DNA of 64,000 nt from Allacma fusca (lineage: Eukaryota; Arthropoda; Collembola; Symphypleona; Sminthuridae): NCBI GenBank assembly GCA_947179485.1, contig OX359246.1, forward strand, positions 51,067,632 through 51,131,631, written 5' to 3'. Both the position numbers and the translations under genes were made by a program. Below, piece after piece: positions 56,512-64,000 of this stretch. The notes beneath the pieces were generated by a model. That model saw only the letters and a program-made list of their open reading frames with translations. It ran no database searches and had not been told where the DNA came from. The first letter of the stretch is position 1, and the number at the start of each line of letters is the position of its first letter.

Positions 56512-59500
56512 TGTAGTCACTGTTTCAGGTGTTTGCTGAACTCGTCAGAATCTCCTCATACTTTGATAGTACACTCGGTCAGTCTGAAAAAGCTAAATTC
56601 TCGAATTTGAGATGAATCGGAAAACTAAGAATAGCATGTCAGTGCTGTGGTCACTTTTTCAGGTGTTTGCTGAACTCGTCCGAATCTCCTTAAACTTTAG
56701 GAATACACTCGGCTAGTCTGCCAAAGCCAAATCCTCGAATTTGAGATGAATCGAAACACTTTAAAAATGCGATGAAAATGACGTGTTGTTGCTCTGGTCA
56801 CTTTTTCAGGTGTTTGCTGAACTGGTCTAAATCTCTTTAAACTTTGGGAATACATTCCGGGGGTCTGCCAAAACTCAATTCTCGAATTTGAGATGAATCA
56901 AAAACTAAACATAAGGAAATTGACATGACGTTGCTCTGGTCACATTTTTGATGTTTGCTGAACTCGTCAGAATCTCCTCATACTTTGATAGTACACTCGG
57001 TCAGTCTGAAAAAGCTAAATTGTCGAATTTGAGATGAATCGAAAAACTAAAAATAGCATGTCAGTGCTGTGGTCACTTTTTCAGGTTTGCTGAACTCGTC
57101 CGAATCTCCTTAAACTTTAGGAATACACTCGGCTAGTCTGCCAAAGCCAAATCCTCGAATTTGAGATGAATCGAAACACTTTAAAAATGCGATGAAAATG
57201 ACGTGTCGTTCCTCTGGTTACTTTTCAGGTGTTTGCTGAACTGGTCTAAATCTCTTTAAACTTTAATAATACATTCCGGGGGTCTGCCAAAACTCAATCC
57301 TCGAATTTGATATGAATCGGAAAACTAAAAATAGCGATGCAAATAGTACTTCGGTGCTGTAGTCACTGTTTCAGGTGTTTGCTGAACTCGTCAGAATCTC
57401 CTCATACTTTGATAGAACACTCGGTCAGTCTGAAAAAGCTAAATTGTCGAACTTCAGATGAATCGAAAAACTAAAAATAGCATGTCAGTGCTGTGGTCAC
57501 TTTTTCAGGTGTTTGCTGAACTCGTCCGAATCTCCTTAAACTTTAGGAATACACTCGGCTAGTCTGCCAAAGCCAAATCCTCGAATTTGAGATGAATCGA
57601 AACACTTTAAAAATGCGATGAAAATGACGTGTTGTTGTTCTGGTCACTTTTTCAGGTGTTTGCTGAACTGGTCTAAATCTCTTTAAACTTTGGGAATACA
57701 TTCCGGGGGTCTGCCAAAACTCAATTCTCGAATTTGAGATGAATCGAAAAACTAAAAATAGCATGTCAGTGCTGTGGTCACTTTTTCAGGTGTTTGCTAA
57801 ACTCGTCCGAATCTCCTTAAACTTTAGGAATACACTCGGCTAGTCTGCCAAAGCCAAATCCTCGAATTTGAGATGAATCGAAACACTTTAAAAATGCGAT
57901 GAAAATGACGTGTCGTTCCTCTGGTTACTTTTCAGGTGTTTGCTGAACTGGTCCAAATCTCTTTAAACTTTAATAATACATTCCGGGGGTCTGCCAAAAC
58001 TCAATTCTCGAATTTGATATGAATCGGAAAACTAAAAATAGCGATGCAAATAGTATTTCGGCGCTGTAGTCACTGTTTCAGGTGTTTGCTGAACTCGTCA
58101 GAATCTCCTCATACTTTGATAGTACACTCGGTCAGTCTGAAAAAGCTAAATTCTCGAATTTGAGATGAATCGGAAAACTAAGAATAGCATGTCAGTGCTG
58201 TGGTCACTTTTTCAGGTGTTTGCTGAACTCGTCCGAATCTCCTTTAACTTTAGGAATACACTCGGCTAGTCTGCCAAAGCCAAATCCTCGAATTTGAGAT
58301 GAATCGAAACACTTTAAAAATGCGATGAAAATGACGTGTTGTTGCTCTGGTCACTTTTTCAGGTGTTTGCTGAACTGGTCTAAATCTCTTTAAACTTTGG
58401 GAATACATTCCGGGGGTCTGCCAAAACTCAATTCTCGAATTTGAGATGAATCAAAAACTAAACATAAGGAAATTGACATGACGTTGCTCTGGTCACATTT
58501 TTGATGTTTGCTGAACTCGTCAGAATCTCCTCATACTTTGATAGTACACTCGGTCAGTCTGAAAAAGCTAAATTGTCGAATTTGAGATGAATCGAAAAAC
58601 TAAAAATAGCATGTCAGTGCTGTGGTCACTTTTTCAGGTTTGCTGAACTCGTCCGAATCTCCTTAAACTTTAGGAATACACTCGGCTAGTCTGCCAAAGC
58701 CAAATCCTCGAATTTGAGATGAATCGAAACACTTTAAAAATGCGATGAAAATGACGTGTCGTTCCTCTGGTTACTTTTCAGGTGTTTCCTGAACTGGTCT
58801 AAATCTCTTTAAACTTTAATAATACATTCCGGGGGTCTGCCAAAACTCAATTCTCGAATTTGATATGAATCGGAAAACTAAAAATAGCGATGCAAATAGT
58901 ACTTCGGTGCTGTAGTCACTGTTTCAGGTGTTTGCTGAACTCGTCAGAATCTCCTCATACTTTAATAGAACACTCGGTCAGTCTGAAAAAGCTAAATTGT
59001 CGAATTTGAGATGAATCGAAAAACTAAAAATAGCATGTCAGTGCTGTGGTCACTTTTTCAGGTGTTTGCTGAACTCGTCCGAATCTCCTTAAACTTTAGG
59101 AATACACTCGGCTAGTCTGCCAAAGCCAAATCCTCGAATTTGAGATGAATCAAAAACTAAACATAAGGAAATTGACATGACGTTGCCCTGGTCACATTTT
59201 TGATGTTTGATGAACCCCTTAGAATCTCCTCATACTTTAATAGAACACTCGGTCAGTCTGAAAAAGCTAAATTGTCGAATTTGAGATGAATCGAAAAACT
59301 TAAAATAGCATGTCAGTGCTGTGGTCACTTTTTCAGGTTTGCTGAACTCGTCCGAATCTCCTTAAACTTTAGGAATACACTCGGCTAGTCTGCCAAAGCC
59401 AAATCCTCGAATTGGAGATGAATCGAAACACTTTAAAAATGCGATGAAAATGACGTGTTGTTGCTCTGGTCACTTTTTCAGGTGTTTGCTGAACTGGTCT

Positions 59501-62500
59501 AAATCTCTTTAAACTTTAATAATACATTCCGGGGGTCTGCCAAAACTCAATTCTCGAATTTGAGATGAATCAAAAACTAAACATAAGGAAATTGACATGA
59601 CGTTGCTCTGGTCACATTATTGATGTTTGCTGAACTTGTCAGAATCTCCTCGTACTTTGATAGTACACTCGGTCAGTCTGAAAAAGCTAAATTGTCGAAT
59701 TTGAGATGAATCGAAAAACTAAAAATAGCATCAGTGCTGTGGTCACTTTTTCAGGTGGTTGCTAAACTCGTCCGAATCTCCTTAAACTTTAGGAATACAC
59801 TCGGCTAGTCTGCCAAAGCCAAATCCTCGAATTTGAGATGAATCGAAACACTTTAAAAATGCGATGAAAATGACGTGTCGTTCCTCTGGTTACTTTTCAG
59901 GTGTTTGCTGAACTGGTCTAAATCTCTTTAAACTTTAATAATACATTCCGGGGGTCTGCCAAAACTCAATTCTCGAATCTGATATGAATCGGAAAACTAA
60001 AAATAGCGATGCAAATAGTACTTCGGTGCTGTAGTCACTGTTTCAGGTGTTTGCTGAACTCGTCAGAATCTCCTCATACTTTAATAGAACACTCGGTCAG
60101 TCTGAAAAAGCTAAATTGTCGAATTTGAGATGAATCGAAAAACTAAAAATAGCATGTCATTGCTGTGGTCACTTTTTCAGGTGTTTGCTGAACTCGTCCG
60201 AATCTCCTTAAACTTTAGGAATACACTCGGCTAGTCTGCCAAAGCCAAATCCTCGAATTTGAGATGAATCAAAAACTAAACATAAGGAAATTGACATGAC
60301 GTTGCTCTGGTCACATTTTTGATGTTTGCTGAACTCGTCAGAATCTCCTCATACTTTAATAGAACACTCGGTCAGTCTGAAAAAGCTAAATTGTCGAATT
60401 TGAGATGAATCGAAAAACTTAAAATAGCATGTCAGTGCTGTGGTCACTTTTTCAGGTGTTTGCTGAACTCGTCCGAATCTCCTTAAACTTTAGGAATACA
60501 CTCAGGCAGTCTGCCAAAGCCAAATCCTCGAATTTGAGATGGATCGAGACACTTTAAAAATGCGATGAAAATGACGTGTTGTTGCTCTGGTCAATTTTTC
60601 AGGTGTTTGCTGAACTGGTCTAAATCTCTTTAAACTTTGGGAATACATTCCGGGGGTCTGCCAAAACTCAATTCTCGAATTTGAGATGAATCAAAAACTA
60701 AACATAAGGAAATTGACATGACGTTGCTCTGGTCACATTTTTGATGTTTGCTGAACTCGTCAGAATCTCCTCATACTTTGATAGTACACTCGGTCAGTCT
60801 GAAAAAGCTAAATTGTCGAATTTGAGATGAATCGAAAAACTAAAAATAGCATGTCAGTGCTGTGGTCACTTTTTCAGGTTTGCTGAACTCGTCCGAATCT
60901 CCTTAAACTTTAGGAATACACTCGGCTAGTCTGCCAAAGCCAAATCCTCGAATTTGAGATGAATCGAAACACTTTAAAAATGCGATGAAAATGACGTGTC
61001 GTTCCTCTGGTTACTTTTCAGGTGTTTCCTGAACTGGTCTAAATCTCTTTAAACTTTAATAATACATTCCGGGGGTCTGCCAAAACTCAATTCTCGAATT
61101 TGATATGAATCGGAAAACTAAAAATAGCGATGCAAATAGTACTTCGGTGCTGTAGTCACTGTTTCAGGTGTTTGCTGAACTCGTCAGAATCTCCTCATAC
61201 TTTGATAGAACACTCGGTCAGTCTGAAAAAGCTAAATTGTCGAATTTCAGATGAATCGAAAAACTAAAAATAGCATGTCAGTGCTGTGGTCAGTTTTTCA
61301 GGTGTTTGCTGAACTCGTCCGAATCTCCTTAAACTTTAGGAATACACTCGGCTAGTCTGCCAAAGCCAAATCCTCGAATTTGAGATGAATCAAAAACTAA
61401 ACTCAAGGAAATTGACATGACGTTGCCCTGGTCACATTTTTGATGTTTGATGAACCCCTTAGAATCTCCTCATACTTTAATAGAACACTCGGTCAGTCTG
61501 AAAAAGCTAAATTGTCGAATTTGAGATGAATCGAAAAACTTAAAATAGCATGTCAGTGCTGTGGTCACTTTTTCAGGTTTGCTGAACTCGTCCGAATCTC
61601 CTTAAACTTTAGGAATACACTCGGCTAGTCTGCCAAAGCCAAATCCTCGAATTTGAGATGAATCGAAACACTTTAAAAATGCGATGAAAATGACGTGTTG
61701 TTGCTCTGGTCACTTTTTCAGGTGTTTGCTGAACTGGTCTAAATCTCTTTAAACTTTGGGAATACATTCCGGGGGTCTGCCAAAACTCAATTCTCGAATT
61801 TGAGATGAATCAAAAACTAAACATAAGGAAATTGACATGACGTTGCTCTGGTCACATTATTGATGTTTGCTGAACTTGTCAGCATCTCCTCGTACTTTGA
61901 TAAAACACTCGGTCAGTCTGAAAAAGCTAAATTGTCGAATTTGAGATGAATCGAAAAACTAAAAATAGCATCAGTGCTGTGGTCACTTTTTCAGGTGTTT
62001 GCTAAACTCGTCCGAATCTCCTTAAACTTTAGGAATACACTCGGCTAGTCTGCCAAAGCCAAATCCTCGAATTTGAGATGAATCGAAACACTTTAAAAAT
62101 GCGATGAAAATGACGTGTCGTTCCTCTGGTTACTTTTCAGGTGTTTGCTGAACTGGTCCAAATCTCTTTAAACTTTAATAATACATTCCGGGGGTCTGCC
62201 AAAACTCAATTCTCGAATTTGATATGAATCGGAAAACTAAAAATAGCGATGCAAATAGTACTTCGGTGCTGTAGTCACTGTTTCAGGTGTTTGCTGAACT
62301 CGTCAGAATCTCCTCATACTTTGATAGTACACTCGGTCAGTCTGAAAAAGCTAAATTCTCGAATTTGAGATGAATCGGAAAACTAAGAATAGCATGTCAG
62401 TGCTGTGGTCACTTTTTCAGGTGTTTGCTGAACTCGTCCGAATCTCCTTAAACTTTAGGAATACACTCGGCTAGTCTGCCAAAGCCAAATCCTCGAATTG

Positions 62501-64000
62501 GAGATGAATCGAAACACTTTAAAAATGCGATGAAAATGACGTGTTGTTGCTCTGGTCACTTTTTCAGGTGTTTGCTGAACTGGTCTAAATCTCTTTAAAC
62601 TTTAATAATACATTCCGGGGGTCTGCCAAAACTCAATTCTCGAATTTGAGATGAATCAAAAACTAAACATGAGGAAATTGACATGACGTTGCTCTGGTCA
62701 CATTATTGATGTTTGCTGAACTTGTCAGAATCTCCTCGTACTTTGATAGTACACTCGGTCAGTCTGAAAAAGCTAAATTGTCGAATTTGAGATGAATCGA
62801 AAAACTAAAAATAGCATCAGTGCTGTGGTCACTTTTTCAGGTGGTTGCTAAACTCGTCCGAATCTCCTTAAACTTTAGGAATACACTCGGCTAGTCTGCC
62901 AAAGCCAAATCCTCGAATTTGAGATGAATCGAAACACTTTTAAAATGCGATGAAAATGACGTGTCGTTCCTCTGGTTACTTTTCAGGTGTTTGCTGAACT
63001 GGTCTAAATCTCTTTAAACTTTAATAATACATTCCGGGGGTCTGCCAAAACTCAATTCTCGAATCTGATATGAATCGGAAAACTAAAAATAGCGATGCAA
63101 ATAGTACTTCGGTGCTGTAGTCACTGTTTCAGGTGTTTGCTGAACTCGTCAGAATCTCCTCATACTTTAATAGAACACTCGGTCAGTCTGAAAAAGCTAA
63201 ATTGTCGAATTTGAGATGAATCGAAAAACTAAAAATAGCATGTCATTGCTGTGGTCACTTTTTCAGGTGTTTGCTGAACTCGTCCGAATCTCCTTAAACT
63301 TTAGGAATACACTCGGCTAGTCTGCCAAAGCCAAATCCTCGAATTTGAGATGAATCAAAAACTAAACATAAGGAAATTGACATGACGTTGCTCTGGTCAC
63401 ATTTTTGATGTTTGCTGAACTCGTCAGAATCTCCTCATACTTTAATAGAACACTCGGTCAGTCTGAAAAAGCTAAATTGTCGAATTTGAGATGAATCGAA
63501 AAACTTAAAATAGCATGTCAGTGCTGTGGTCACTTTTTCAGGTGTTTGCTGAACTCGTCCGAATCTCCTTAAACTTTAGGAATACACTCAGGCAGTCTGC
63601 CAAAGCCAAATCCTCGAATTTGAGATGGATCGAGACACTTTAAAAATGCGATGAAAATGACGTGTTGTTGCTCTGGTCAATTTTTCAGGTGTTTGCTGAA
63701 CTGGTCTAAATCTCTTTAAACTTTGGGAATACATTCCGGGGGTCTGCCAAAACTCAATTCTCGAATTTGAGATGAATCAAAAACTAAACATAAGGAAATT
63801 GACATGACGTTGCTCTGGTCACATTATTGATGTTTGCTGAACTTGTCAGCATCTCCTCGTACTTTGATAAAACACTCGGTCAGTCTGAAAAAGCTAAATT
63901 GTCGAATTTGAGATGAATCGAAAAACTAAAAATAGCATCAGTGCTGTGGTCACTTTTTCAGGTGTTTGCTAAACTCGTCCGAATCTCCTTAAACTTTAGG
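56512..64000. repeat. Satellite family B, continuation downstream of the element
   Basis: Same monomer types and orientation as 27,932-49,086, continuing in the same monomer phase after the element. Higher-order structure is seen again: the damaged monomer with TTGATGAACCCCTTAG occurs near 59,208 and 61,448 (offset 2,240 bp), and the CTCGAATCTGATATG variant recurs near 59,975 and 63,059 (offset about 3,085 bp). A four-base deletion variant, TTTTTCAGGTTTGCTG, is common here (57,080; 58,632; 59,331; 60,872; 61,572) and rare before the element. No gene is visible; the array runs off the window end. Confidence 0.95.

Noticed and set aside
57543..57764. Minus-strand 73-codon frame in satellite B
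   Set aside because: Made of two satellite monomers; same reasoning as for the A-family frames.
1..64000. Regularly spaced repeats resembling a CRISPR array
   Set aside because: Units are 134-148 bp tandem monomers with no unique spacers, and the context is eukaryotic. The 30-bp LTR repeats also have no spacers.

Overview
The window is eukaryotic satellite DNA interrupted by one complete, young-looking LTR retrotransposon. About 56.6 of 64 kb is tandem repeat with a basic unit of roughly 134-148 bp and no credible host gene, RNA gene or CRISPR array. A pericentromeric or centromeric array of an animal is the natural reading. An arthropod is my best guess, from the animal-type Copia polyprotein, the initiator-Met-like primer site and the CAAAATG start context, but the species cannot be read from this sequence.

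Layout. (1) 1-27,902: satellite family A, monomers of about 145-148 bp in at least three subtypes, arranged in segmental duplications of 5, 9, 11, 13 and 15 monomers, several apparently perfect. (2) 27,903-27,931: a sharp junction with a truncated monomer. (3) 27,932-49,086: satellite family B, related to A but diverged, with shorter monomers and clear higher-order repeats: an 8-mer of about 1,121 bp (two alternating versions give about 2,244 bp) and then a 6-mer of about 845 bp (alternating 846 and 844 bp). (4) 49,087-56,511: a 7,425-bp Ty1/Copia element. (5) 56,512-64,000: satellite B again.

The element has two 668-bp LTRs that differ at only two positions, 8-bp terminal inverted repeats (TGTGATGA / TCATCACA), a TATA box, a poly(A) signal, a primer-binding site, a purine tract, and a single uninterrupted 1,946-codon reading frame. 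Residues 1-1413 are an ordinary Copia Gag-protease-integrase-RT-RNase H polyprotein. Residues of about 1421-1946 are unusual. They form an in-frame envelope-like glycoprotein with an internal signal peptide, a furin-type RQKR site, a hydrophobic fusion-peptide-like segment, a long heptad repeat, nine N-glycosylation sequons, twelve ectodomain cysteines and a C-terminal membrane anchor. An env-bearing animal Copia element with env fused in frame to pol is the main discovery candidate.

Other points worth a look: the element lacks a 5-bp target duplication and instead lacks 4 bp of the monomer, with flanks from different higher-order-repeat contexts; each LTR carries eight copies of a palindrome at 30-bp spacing; and a phase-compatible candidate splice donor and acceptor could allow separate env expression.
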